Source: Eriocheir sinensis (Eukaryota; Arthropoda; Malacostraca; Decapoda; Varunidae). From it: DNA of 64,000 nucleotides. A program made the translations under genes and the position numbers. The stretch is taken from positions 67,501 through 131,500 of the forward strand of contig NW_026112131.1 in NCBI RefSeq assembly GCF_024679095.1. The letters are read 5' to 3'. Positions 14,656 to 31,030 of the stretch are shown one piece after another. The notes below the pieces were generated by a model. The model saw nothing but the letters and a program-made list of their open reading frames with translations, had not been told where the DNA came from and did not search any database. How positions within the stretch are numbered: the stretch's first letter is position 1; every line of letters begins with the position of its first letter.

Positions 14656-17600
14656 CAAATACACATAAAATTAGGTAAATTTGTATTGAAATACATATAC
14701 AAAATACACATAAAATAATGTAAAATTGAATGAAAATACATAAACAAATACACTTAAAATAACGTAAATTTGTATAAAATATATATACAAAATACATATT
14801 AAATAATGTAAATATGTATAAAAAAAATATATATAAATCACAAATGGAATAATGTGAAATCGTATCAAAATAAATACACAGAATATTAATAAAATAATGT
14901 AAATTTGTATGACAATAAAGAAACAAAATACCCATAAAATAACGCATTTTTTTTTTAAATATATATACCAAAATACACATAAATAGCGCATATAATATGC
15001 AAAAAATACATATAAAACAAAGTAAATTTGTTTCAATATATATATACGAATAGACATAAAATAACGTAGATTTCTATAAAAATATATATACAAAAAACAC
15101 ATAAAATGAAGTAAATACGTATAAAAAAAATGTATAAAAATACATACAAAATAATGTAAAATCGTATCAAAATAAATAAAACAAAATAAACAAAATACTA
15201 ATAAAAGAATATGTATTTGTATAAATATAAATATACAAAATACACATAAAATAACGTAAATTTATATAAAACTATATACAAAAATCAACAAAAATAATTA
15301 AATATGTATGAAAATAGATGTACAAAATTCACATACAATAAGCTAAATTTGAATTGAAATCTATATACAACATACATAAAAGAATGTAATTTTTTTTCAA
15401 AATGTTTATACAAATACACATATAATAACGTAAATTTGTATATAAATATATAAACAAAATACACATTAGATGATGTTAATACGTATAAAAAAATATGTAC
15501 AAAATATACAAATAATCATGAAATTCGTATCAAAATAAATAAATTAAATACCAATAAAATAATGTAGATTTGTATGAGAAAACATATACAAAAACCACAT
15601 AAAATAACGGAAATTTCAAAAAATATATATGTACAAAAATGGACGTAAAATAAAGTAAATTTGCATAAAAATAAATACACAAAACACACATTAAATAATG
15701 TAAATGCGTATAAAAATATGTACACAAAATACCTATGAAATAATGTAAATTCAAATCGAATTAAATTAACAAAATACCAATAAACTAATGTAATTTTGGA
15801 TGAAAATATATATAGAAAATACACATAATATAACCTAAATACAAATACAAATATACATATAAAATAATTTAAGATTGAATGAAATAAATATACAAAATAA
15901 ACATAAAATTAGGTAAATTTGCAATGAAATATATGTAAAAATGCACATAAAATAATGTAAATTTGTATGAAAATATATATACAAAGACCCATAAAATAAG
16001 ATGAATTTGTATGAAATTTGTATCAAATTATATACGAATACACTCAATAAAATAACGTAAATTTTTTTTGAAAATATATATACAAAATACACATATGATA
16101 ATATAAATACTTAGAAAATATATATACAAAAAACACAAAAAATAATTTAAATTCGTATCAAAATAAATAAACGAAATTCCAATAAAAGAATGTATAGTTG
16201 TAGGAAATTATATATACAAAATACAAATAAAATAACTAAAATTTGTAAAAAAAATATATACAAAAATACACATAAATAATTTAAATTTGTATTGAAATAC
16301 ATATACAAAACACATAAAATAATGTAAATTTGTATGAAAATATATAAACAAATACACATAAAATAACGTAAATTTGGATAAAATATATATACAAAATATA
16401 CACTAAATAATTTAAATATCTATAAAAATAGATATACAAAATACACATAGAATAATGTAAAATCGAATCAAAATAAATCAACAGAAAATCAATAAAATAA
16501 TGTAAATTTGTATGAGAATAAAGATGCAAAATACCCAAATAATAACGCATATTTGTATAAAAATATATATACAAAAAAATATATAAAATAATTAAATTTG
16601 TATTAAAAAAAAATATACAAAATGCACGTACAATAAATTAAATTTGTATTGAAATAGATATGCAAAATACACATCAATAATGTAAATTTGTATCAAAATA
16701 TATATACGAATACTCATAAAATATAGTAAATTTCTATGAAAATATACATACAAAATACATATAAAATGATGTAAATAAGTATAAAAATATATATACCAAA
16801 TATACCTCAAATAATGTAAATTCGTATCAAAATAAATGAACAAAATTGCGATAAAAGAACGTATATATATAGGAAAATAAATATATAAAATATACATAAA
16901 ATAACGAAAATTTCCATAAAAATATATACAAAAATACACAAAAATATTTTCAATTTGTATGAAAATAGATATACAAAATACACATATAAATAGATAAATT
17001 TGTATTTAAATACATGTACAAAATACACATAAAATAATGTAAATTTGTATGAAACGAAAACAAATACACATAAAGTAACGTACATTTGTATAAAGTATAT
17101 ATACAAAATACGCATAGAATAATGTAAAATCGAATTAAATTAAATACACAGAATATCAATAAAATAATGTAAATTTGTATGAAAATAAATATGCAAAATA
17201 CACATTAAATAAATCATATTTTTATAAAAATACATATACAAAAATACACATAGAATAATTAAATTTGTATTAAAATTAACATACAAAATGCACATACAAT
17301 AAGGTAAATTTATATTGAAAAAATATGCAAAATACACATAAAACAGTGTAAATTTGTTTCAAAATATATATACGAATACACATAAAATAACGTAGATTTA
17401 TATAGAAGTATATATACAAAATATACATGAAAAGATGTAAATACGTATAAAAATATATATACAAAATGCACATTAAATAATGTAAACTCGCCTCAAAATA
17501 AATAAACAAAATATCAATAATAGAATGTGTGTTTGTATGAAAATAGATATACAAAATAAACATAAAATAATCTAAATTTGTATAAAACTATTTACAGAAA

Positions 17601-20579
17601 TAAACAAAAAATAATCAAAATTAGAATGAAAATAAATATACAAAATACACATGAAATTAGGTAAATTTGTATTGAAATTCATATATACAAAAATACACAA
17701 AAATAGTTTTAATTTGTTTGAAAATAGATATGCAAAATACACATAAAATTAGGCAAATTTGTATTGAAATACATATACAAAATACACATAAAATAAAGTA
17801 TATTTAAATGAAAATATATAAACAAAAACACATAAAATAACGTAAATTTGGATAAAATATATATTCAAAATATACATTGAATAACTTAAAAATATATAAA
17901 AATATATATACAAAATACACATAGAATAATGTAAAATCTTATCAAAATAAATAAACAGGATATCAATAAAATAATGTAAATTTGTATTGAAATAAAGATG
18001 CAAAATTTCCATATAATAACCCATATTTGTATAAAAATATATATACAAAAATACATATAAAATAATTAAATTTATATTAAAATAAATATACAAAATGCAA
18101 ATAAAATTAAGTAAATTTGTATTGAAATAGATATGCAAAATACACATCAATAATGTAAATTTGTATCAAAATATATATACGAATACTCATAAAATAGTGT
18201 AAATTTCTATGAAAATATACATACAAAATACATATAAAATGATGTAAATAAGTATAAAAAAATATATACCAAATACACCTAAAATTATGTAAATTTGTAT
18301 AAAAAAAAAATCCGATAAAAGAATGTATATTTGTATGAAAATAGATATACAAAATACACATAAAATAACGAAAATAAATTTAAATATATATACAAAAATA
18401 CACAAAAATAATTTCAATTTGTATGAAAATAGATATACAAAATACACATATAATTAGTTAAATTTGTTTTTAAATACATGCACAAAATACACATGAAATA
18501 ATGTAAATTTGTATGAAATGAAAACAAATACACATAAAGTAACCTACGTTTGTATAAAATATATATACAAAATACACATAGAATAATGTAAAATCGAATC
18601 AATATAAATACACAGAATATCAATAAAATAATGTAAATTTGTATGAAAATAAAGATGCAAAATACCCATAAGATAAAGCATATGTTTATAAAAATACATA
18701 CCCAAAAATACACATAGAATAATTAAATTTGTATTAAAATTAATATACAAATTTTGTATTGAAAAAATATGCAAAATACACATAAAACAGTGTAAATTTG
18801 TTTCAAAATATATATACGAATACATATAAAATAACGTAGATTTCTTTAGAAATATATACAAAATACACATGAAATGATGTAAATTTGTATAAAGCTATAG
18901 ATACAAAATACAAATTAAATAATGTAAATTAGCGTCAAAATAAATAAACAAAATATCAATAAAGGAATATGTATTTGTATGAAAATAGATATACAAAATA
19001 AACATAAAATAACCTAAATTTGTATAAAACTTTATACAAAAATACACAAAAATAATTAAAATTTGTATGAAAATAAATATAGAAAATACACATAAAATTA
19101 GGTAAATTTGTATTGAAATACATATACAAAATACAATTAAAATAATGTAAATTTGAATGGAAATATATAAACAAATACACTTAAAATAACGTAAATTTGT
19201 ATAAAATATATATATACAAAATACACATTAAATAATGTAAATATATATAAAAAAATATATACAAAACACAAATAGAATGATGTAAAATCGTATCAAAATA
19301 AATACACAGAATATTAATAAAATAATGTAAATTTGTATGAAAATTAAGATGCAAAATACCCATAAGATAACGGATTTTTTATTAAAATATATTACTAAAA
19401 TACACATGAAATATTTGAATTTGTATTAAAATAAATATACAAAATGCACATACAATAAGGTAAATTTGTATTGAAATAGATATACAAAATACATATAAAA
19501 CAATGTAAATTTGTTTCAAAATATATATACGAATACACATAAAATAACGTAGATTTCTATAAAAATATATATAAAAAATACACATAAAATGAAGAAGATA
19601 CGTATAAAAAAATGTATACAAAATACAGATAAAATAATGTAAACTCGCATCAAATTAAATAAACAAAATACCAATAAAAGAATGTGTATATGTATAAATA
19701 TAAATATACATAATACCCATAAAATAACGTAAATTTGTATGAAACTATATACAAAAATACACAAAAGTAAATAGATTTGTATGAAAATGGATATACAGAA
19801 TACACATAAAATAAGCTAAATTTGAATTGAAATATATATACAAAATACATAAAATAATGTAAATTTGTATCAAAATATTTATACAAATACACATATAATA
19901 ACGTAAATTTGTATAAAAATATATAAACAAAATACACATTAAATAATGTAAATACGTATAAAAAATATGTACAAAATACACATATAATCATGTAATTCGT
20001 ATCAAAATAAATAAACAAAATACCAATAAATTAATGTAAATTTGTTTGAAAAAACATATACAAAATATACATAAAATAACGTAAATTTCTATAAAAAATA
20101 TATGTACAAAAATGCACATAAAATAAAGTAAATTTGCATAAAAATATATATACAAAACACACATTAAATAATGTAAATGCGTATAAAAACATGTATACAA
20201 AAATACCTATGAAATAATCTAAATTCGTATCGAATTAAATTAACAAAATACCAAAAAAAAAAAAAATGTAATTTTTCATGAAAATATATATAGAAAATAC
20301 ACATAAAATAACCTAAATACAAATACAAATATACACATAAAATAATTTAAAACTGAATGAAATAAATATATAAAATAAACATAAAATAAGGTAAATTTGT
20401 AATGAAATATATAAAAAAATACACAAAAAATAATATAAATTTGTATGAAGATATATATACAAATACACATAAAATATCATGAATTTGTATAAAATTTGTA
20501 TAAAAATATATAAAAATACGCACAATAAAATAACGTAAATGTTTATGAAAATATATATACAAAATACATATAAAATAAT
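14656..20579 (-). repeat. AT-rich satellite array, antisense block 1
   Basis: The same monomers in reverse complement (ACACATAAAATAATG, GTATAAAAATATATA). HOR order is preserved when read on the minus strand. TTTAGG-type landmarks lie at about 15830 and 20310. The block contains no long (TA)n tract, unlike all the larger neighbours. Open frames here on the minus strand are monomer artefacts. Confidence 0.94.
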
Positions 20580-20756
20580 GTGTATATATTTATTTGTATT
20601 TACGTTATTTTATGTGTATTTTCTGTTTATATTATTATTCAAAATTACATTATTTTATCGGTCTTTTGTTCATTTATTTCGATACGAATTTAGATTATTT
20701 CATGTGTATTTTCTATACATATTTTTATACGCATTTACATTATTTAATGTGTGTTT

Positions 20757-20832
<76 letters not shown>

Positions 20833-21915
20833 TTATACAATTTTACTTCATTTTATGTGCATTTTTTTTTTATACAAATATACATTATTTTAAGTGTATT
20901 CTGTACTATTTTTCCTACAAATTTGCCTTTTTTTATGTGTATTTTGTTGATTTATTTTCATACAAATTAAAAAAAATTTATGTGCATTTTTGTACATATA
21001 ATTTTATAGAAATTTGCGTTATTTTATGTGTATTTGGTATATATTTTTTCATACAAACTGAATTTTTTTTTTATTGGTATTATGTTGATGTATTTTGATA
21101 CGAATTTACATTATTATATATGTATTTTGTATATTTTTCGTATACGTATTTTCATTATTTAATGTGTATTTTGTTTATATATTTCAAAACAAATTTACGT
21201 TATTTTATGCGTGTTTGTTTAAATATTTTGATACAAATCTACATTATTTCATGTAATTTGTATATATATTTCAATACAAATTTAGTTTATTTGATGTATA
21301 TTTTGTTCATCTATTTTCATACAAATTTAAATTACTTTTGTGTACTTTTGTATAGAGTTTTATACAAATTTACGTTATTTTATGTGTATTTTGTTTATTT
21401 ATTATCGTACAAATTCACATTCTTCTATTGGTATTTTGTTTATTTATTTTGGTACGAGTTTACATTATTTTATGTGTATTTTGTATATATATTTTTATAC
21501 GTATTTACATCATTTTATGTGTATTTTTTTATATATTTTTTTATAGAAATATACGTTTTTTTGTGTGGGTATTCGTATATATATTATGAAACAAATTTAC
21601 ATTTATGGGTGTTTTGCATATTTATTTCAATACAAATTTACCATATTGTATGTGCATCTTGTATATTTATTTTAATAAAATTTTTATTAATTGATGTATG
21701 TTTTTGTACACATATTTTTATACAAATATGCATTATTTTATGGGTATTTTGCATCTTAATTTTCATACAAATTTACATTATTTTATTGATATTCTGTGTA
21801 TTTATTTTGATACAATTTTACATTATTCTATGTGTATTTTGTATATATTTTATTTTACATATTTATATTATTTAATGTGCATTTTCTATATATATTTTAT
21901 TCAAACATATGTTGG
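20580..21915 (+). repeat. AT-rich satellite array, short sense block 4
   Basis: A 1.3-kb sense island between two antisense blocks. It begins at the TATTTGTATTTACGTTATTTTATG monomer type and ends in ATTCAAACATATGTTGG. Both edges are orientation switches. Confidence 0.92.
20759..20829. repeat. (TA)n microsatellite, 71 bp
   Basis: Pure TA tract following GTGTGTTTTG of a satellite monomer. Confidence 0.97.
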
Positions 21916-21968
21916 AAAAATTTATGAAAATAAAGATGCAAAATACTCATAAAATAACTCATTTAAAA

Positions 21969-22094
<126 letters not shown>

Positions 22095-24183
22095 AAAAAT
22101 AATTACATTTAAAAAAAAATATACAAAATACACATACAATAAGGTAAATTTGAATTGAAATAGATATGCTAAATATACATACAATAATGTAAATTTGTAT
22201 CAAAATATATACGAATACACACAATAAAATAACTATTTTTTATGAAAATATTTATACAAATAAAATAACTAAAGTTTGTATAAAAATATATACAGAAATA
22301 CACAAAAGTAATATAAATTTGTTTGAAAATAGATATGCAAACTACACATGAATTTAGGAAAATTTGTATTGAAATACATATACAAAATTCACATTAAATA
22401 ATGTAAAATTGTCTGAAAATATATAAACAAATACACATAAAATAACGTAAATTTGCATAAAATATATATACAAAATATACATTAACATATTTGTATGTAT
22501 AAAAATATGTATACAAAATACACATATAATTAGTTAAATTTGTATTTAAATACATGTTCAAAATACACATAAAATAATGTAAATTTGTATGGAATGATAA
22601 CAAATACACAAAAAATAACGTACATTTGTATAAAATATATATACAAAATACACATAGAATAATGTAAAATCGTATCAAAATAAATACACAGAATATCAAT
22701 AAAATAATGTAAATTTGTATGAAAGTAAAGATGCAAAATACCCATAAAATAAAGCATATGTTTATAAAAATACATATACAAAAATACACATAGAATAATT
22801 AAATTTGTATAAAAACTAACATACAAAATGATAAATTTGTATTGAAAAAATATGCAAAATACAATAAAAGTGTAAATTTGTTTCAAAATATATATACGGA
22901 TACACATAAAATAGTGTAGATTTCTATAGAAATATATATACAAAATACACATGAAATGATGTAAATACGTTTAAAAATATGTACACAAAATACACATTAA
23001 ATAATGTAAATTCGCGTCAAAATAAATAAACAAAATATCAATAAAAGAATGGGTATTTGTATCAAAATAGATATACAAAATACATATAAAATAACCTAAA
23101 TTTGTATGAAACTGTATAGAAAAATACACAAAAATAATTTAAATTTGTATGAAAATAAATATACAAAATACACATAAAATTAGGTAAATTTGTGTTGAAA
23201 TACATATACAAAATACACTTAAAATAATGTAAAATTGAATGAAAATATATAAACAAATACACTTAAAATAACGTAAATTTGTATAAAGTATATATACAAA
23301 ATACACATTAAATAATGTAAATATGTATAAAAAAAATATATACAAAACACAAATAGAATAATGTAAAATCGTATCAAAATATATACACACAATATTAATA
23401 AAATAATGTAAATTTTTATGAAAACTAAGATGCAAAATACCTATAAAATTATATATAACAAAATAAACATAAAATATTTGAATTTATATGAAAATAAATA
23501 TACAAAATGCACAAACAATAAGGTAAATTTGTATTGAAATAGATATGCAAAATACATATAAAACAATGTAAATTTGTTTCAAAATATATATACGAATACA
23601 CATAAAATAACGTGTATTTCTATAAAAAATACATATATAAAATACACATAAAATTAAGTAAATACGTATAAAAAAATGTATACAAAATACACATAAAATA
23701 ATGTAAATAATGTAAATTTAAATAAGAAAAAAGAAAATACCAATAAAAGAATGTGTAATTGTATAAATATATATATACAAAATGCACATAAAATAACGTA
23801 AATTTATATAAAACTATATACAAAAATACACAGAAGTAATTAAATTTGTATGAAAATAGACGTTAAATTAAGAAAATACCAATAAAATAATGTAATTTTG
23901 GATGAAAATATATATAGAAAATACATATAAAACAACCTAAATACAAATACAAATATACACATAAAATAATTTAAAACTGAATGAAATAAATATACAAAAT
24001 AAACATAAAATAAGGTAAATTTGTAATGAAATATATGTAAAAATACACATAAAATAATATAAATTTGTATGAAAATATATGTACAAATACACATAAAATA
24101 GCATGAATTTGTATAAAATTTGTATATACAAAATACACATAAAATAATGTAAATTTTATGAAAATGTATATACAAAATACATA

Positions 24184-24379
<196 letters not shown>

Positions 24380-25125
24380 AAGACAAATAAAATAGCTAAA
24401 ATTTGTATAAAAATATATACAAAAATACAGAAAAATAATTAAATTTTTTTGAAAATAGATATGCAAAATACACATAAAATTAGGCAAATTTGTATTCAAA
24501 TACATATACAAAATACATATCAAATAATGTAATTTGTTTGAAAATATATAAACAAATACACATAAAATAACGTAAATTTGGATAAAATATATATACAAAA
24601 TAAACATTAAATAATGTAAATATGTTTAAAAAAAAATATATATACAAAATACACATAGAATAATGTTCAATCGTATCAAAATAAATCAACAGAATATCAA
24701 TAAAATAATGTAAATTTGTATGAAAATAAAGAAGCAAAATACCCATAAAATAACGCTTTTTTTTTTAAATATATATACCAAAAAACACATCAAAAATTTA
24801 TATTTTTATTAAAATAAATATACAAAATACACATACAATAAGGTAAATTTGTATTGAAATGGATATGCAAAATACATATAAAATAATGTAAATCTGTTTC
24901 AAAATATATATACGAATACACATAAAATAACGTAGATTTCTATAAAAATGTATATACAAAATACACATAAAATGAAGTAAATACGTATCAAAAAACTATA
25001 CAAAATACACATAAAATAATGTAAATTCGTATCAAAATAAATAAACAAAAAAACAATAAAAGAATGTGTATTTGTATAAATATAAATATACAAAATACAC
25101 ATTAAATAACGTAAATTTATATAAA

Positions 25126-25165
25126 ACTATATAATTAATTATATATTATATAATTATATAATTCG
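25126..25165 (-). repeat. Palindrome-rich HOR signature (inverted copy)
   Basis: Forty bases rich in TATAATTA motifs, the exact reverse complement of 58939-58978 and 61847-61886. It replaces several monomers and so marks a specific HOR variant. Confidence 0.9.
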
Positions 25166-26562
25166 TATCAAAATAAACTAACAAAATATTAATAAAATAA
25201 TGTAAATTTGTATGAGAAAACATATACAAAATACACATAAAATAACGCAAATTTCTATAAAAATATATGTACAAAAATGCACATAAAATAAATTTGCATA
25301 AAAATATATATACAAAACACACATTAGATAATGTAAATGAGTGTAAAAATATGTATACAAAATACCTATGAAATAATCTAAACTCGTATCGAATTAAATT
25401 AAGAAAATACCAATCAAATAATTTAATTTTGGATGAAAATATAATTATATAGAAAATACACATAAAATAACCTAAATACTAATACAAATATACACATAAA
25501 ATAATTTAAAATTGAATGAAATAAATATACAAAGAAAACACAAAATAAGATAAATTTCTAATGAAATATATACAAAAATGCACATAAAATAATATAGATT
25601 TGTATGAAAATATATACACAAATATACATATAATAACATGAATTTGTATAAAATTTGTATCAAAATATATACGAATACACACAATAAAATATCGTAAATT
25701 TTTATGAAAATGTATATACAAAATACACATAAAATAGTGTAAATTCGTATCAAAATAAATAAACAAAATTCCAATAAAAGAATGTATATATGTAGGAAAA
25801 TATACATACAAAATACAAATAAAACAACTTAAATTTGTATAAAAATATATACAAAAATACACAAAAATAGTTTAAATTTGTTTGAAAATAGATATGCAAA
25901 ATACACATAAAATTAAGCAAATTTGTATTAAAATTCATTTACAAATATACATAAAATATTGTAAGTTTGTATGAAAAAATATAAACAAATACACATAAAA
26001 TAAGGTAAATTTGGATAAAATATTGATACAAAACAAACATTAAATAATGTAAATATGTATAAGAAAAAAATATACAAAATACACATAGAATAATGTTAAA
26101 TCATATCAAAATAAATAAACAGAATATCAATAAAATAATGTAAATTTGTATGAAAATAAAGATGCAAAATACACATAAATTATGTAGATTTGTATCAAAA
26201 TATATATACGAATACACATAAAATAGAGTAAATTTCTATGAAAATATACATTCAAAATACATATAAAATGATGTAAATAAGTATAAAAATACATATACCA
26301 AATATACCTAAATTAATGTAAATTCGTATCAAAATAAACAAACAAAACTCCTATAAAAAAACGTATATTTTTAGGAAAATAAATATACAAAATATACATA
26401 AAGTAACGAAAATTTATATAAAAATATATACAAAAATACAAGAAAATAATTTCAATTTGTATGAAAATAGATATACAAAATACACATGAATATATTTAAA
26501 ATTTGTATCAAAATATATACGAATACACCCAATAAAATTACGTAAAGTTTTATGAATATATA

Positions 26563-26716
<154 letters not shown>

Positions 26717-27093
26717 AAATACACATAAAAAATGTAAATACGTAGAAAAATATATATACAAAATACTCATAAAATAAGGTAAATTCGTATCAAATTAAAT
26801 AAACAAAATTCCAATTAAAGAATGTAGATTTATAGGAAAATATATATACAAAATACAAATAAAATAACTAAAATTTGTATAAAAATATATACAAATATAC
26901 ACAAAAATAATCTAAATTTGTTTGCAAAATACACAGAAATTTAGGCAAAATTGTATTGAAATACATACACAAAACACACGTAAAATAATGTAAATTTGTA
27001 TGAAAATATATAAACAAACACACATAAAATTACGTAAATTTGGATAAAATATATATACAAAATATACATTAAATATTTTAAATATGTATAAAA

Positions 27094-27201
<108 letters not shown>

Positions 27202-27862
27202 AAATACTCATAAAATAATGTTAAATCCTATCAAAATAAATAAACAGAATATCAATAAAATAATGTAAATTTGTATGAAAATAAATATGCAAAATACCCA
27301 TATAATAACGCATATTTATATAAAAATATATATGCAAAAATGCATATAAAATAATTAAATTTGTATTAAAATAAATATACTAAATGCACATACAATAAAG
27401 TAAATATGTATTGAAATAGATATGGAAAATACACATCAGTAATGTAAATTTGTATCAAAATATATATACGAACATTCACAAAATAGAGTAAATTTCTATG
27501 AAAATATACATACAAAATACATATAAAATGATGTAAATAAGTATAAAAATATATATACCAAATATAACTCAAATAATGTAAATTCGTATCAAAATAAATA
27601 AGCAAAGTTCCGATAAAAGAACGTATATTTGTAGGAAAATAAATATACAAAATACACATAAAGTAACGAAAATTTATATAAAAATATATACAAAAATACA
27701 CAAAAATAATCTCAATTTGTGTGAAAATAGATATACAAAATACACTTATAATTAGTTAAAAATGTATTTAAATACATGTACAAAATACACATAAAATAAT
27801 GTAAATTTGTATGAAATGAAAACAAATACACATAAAGTAACGTATATTTGTAGAAAAAAAAG

Positions 27863-27989
<127 letters not shown>

Positions 27990-28116
27990 CTCATTAAAAG
28001 TGATTGTCAGTTCAGCGTTGATTATTTTCTTTAAGATGTTCTCTTTTTGTCTAAGGAGTGTCTTATTCTCTTTAGGGAGATTGTTGATGGTATCCCCGTA
28101 GGGTATCATCTGCGTA

Positions 28117-28157
28117 GCCAGATCGCGATTTCGGGTCCTGGACCCTTCTTCAGTGGC
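28117..28157 (-). ncRNA. Hammerhead-ribozyme-like motif in the Penelope-like 3' region
   Basis: Read on the minus strand: GCCA, then CTGAAGA (core CUGANGA), a self-pairing GGGTCC A GGACCC (stem II), GAAA (core), TCGCGA (a minimal stem III), then TC, and TGGC pairing with the first GCCA (stem I). Cleavage would follow the C of ATC at about 28121. Penelope-like elements are known to carry type I hammerheads of this kind. One extra A sits between CUGAAGA and stem II and may weaken or abolish activity. Confidence 0.6.
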
Positions 28158-28225
28158 GTTGGGAGTGAGTGTGTCCATCTCAAGGTGTGAGAGGAGAATG
28201 ACTGGGTGTCCGCGCGGGGCTGCCT

Positions 28226-29393
<1,168 letters not shown>

Positions 29394-30553
29394 TATAAAA
29401 ATAAATACACAGAAAATCAATATAATAATGTAATTTTGTATGAAAATAAAGATGCAAAATACCCATAAAATAAAACATATTTTAATAAAAATACATATAC
29501 AAAAATACACAATAATAAAATTTGTATTGAAATTAATATACAAAATGCATATACAATAAGGTAAATTTGTATTGAAAAAATGTCCAAAATTAACATAAAA
29601 CAGTGTACATTTATTTCAAAATATATATACGAATACACATAAAATAACGTAGATTTCTATAGAAATATATATACAAAATACACATGAAATGATGTAAATG
29701 CGTATAAAAATATATTTACAAAATACACATTAAATAATGTAAACTCGCGTCAAAAAAAATAAAAAAAATATCAATAAAAGAATGTGTATTTGTGTGAAAA
29801 TAGATATAAAAAATACACATGAAATAACCTAAATTTGTATAAAACTATATACAAAAATACACAAAAATAATTTATATTTGTATGAAAATAAATATACAAA
29901 ATACACATACAATTATGTAAATTTGTATTTAAATATATATACAAAATACATTTAAAATAATGTAAATTTGAATGAAAATATATAAACATATACACTTAAA
30001 ATAATGCAAATTTGTATAAAATATATATCCAAAATACACATTGAATAATGTAAATATATATAAAAAATTATATACAAAACACAAATAGAATAAAGTAAAA
30101 TCGTATCAAAATAAATACACAGAATGTTAATAAAATAATGTAAATTTGTATGAAAATTATGATGCAAAATACCCATGAATTAACGATTTTTTTCTAAATA
30201 TATATACCAAAATACACATAAAATAATTGAATTTATATGAAAATAAATATACAAAATGCACATACAATAAGGTAAATCTGTTTTGAAATAGATATACAAA
30301 ATACATATAAACAATGAAAATTTGTTTCAAAATAAAAAATATATGTACAAAAATGCACATAAAATAAAGTAAATTTGCATAAAAATATATATACAAAACA
30401 TACATTAAATAATGTACATGCGTATAAAAATATGTATACAAAATACCTATGAAATAATCTGAATTCGTCTCGAATTAAATTAACAAAATACCAATAAAAT
30501 AATATAGTTTTGGATGAAAATATATATAGAAAATACACATTAAATAACGTTAA

Positions 30554-30866
30554 TACAAATACAAATATACACATAAAATAATTTAAAATTGAATGAAATA
30601 AATATACAAAATAAACACAAAATAAGGTAAATTTGTAATGAAATATATGTACAAAATACACAAAATATTATAAATTTGTATGAAAATATATATACAAATG
30701 CACATAAAATAACATGAATTAGTATAAAAATATATATTCAAAATAAACATTAAATAATGTATAAAAATATACATACAAAGTACATATAAAATAATGTAAA
30801 CTCGTATCAAAATAAATCAACAAAATACCAATAAAATAATATATATTTGAATGAAAATAAATTTAC
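30554..30866 (-). repeat. Inverted duplicate identical to 47643-47955
   Basis: By eye all 313 bases match the reverse complement of 47643-47955, including private changes such as ATACTAATTCATG, ACATTATTTAATGTTTATTTTG and ATAATATTTTGTG. Flanks diverge on the left and stay about 95 % similar on the right to about 31080. Confidence 0.9.
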
Positions 30867-31005
30867 AAAATACACATAACATAAGTAAAATTTGTATTAA
30901 AATATATACAAAAATACCCAGAAATAATTTGAATTTGTATGAAAATAGATATTCAAAATACCCATAAGATATTGTAAACTTGTGTTATATTTATCAACAA
31001 ATACA

Positions 31006-31030
31006 CGTAACGTAACGTAACGTAACGTAA
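31006..31030. repeat. (CGTAA)5 pentamer run
   Basis: Five exact pentamers grown from the monomer's CGTAA. The mirrored site at 47437-47456 has about four units of TTACG. Confidence 0.9.
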
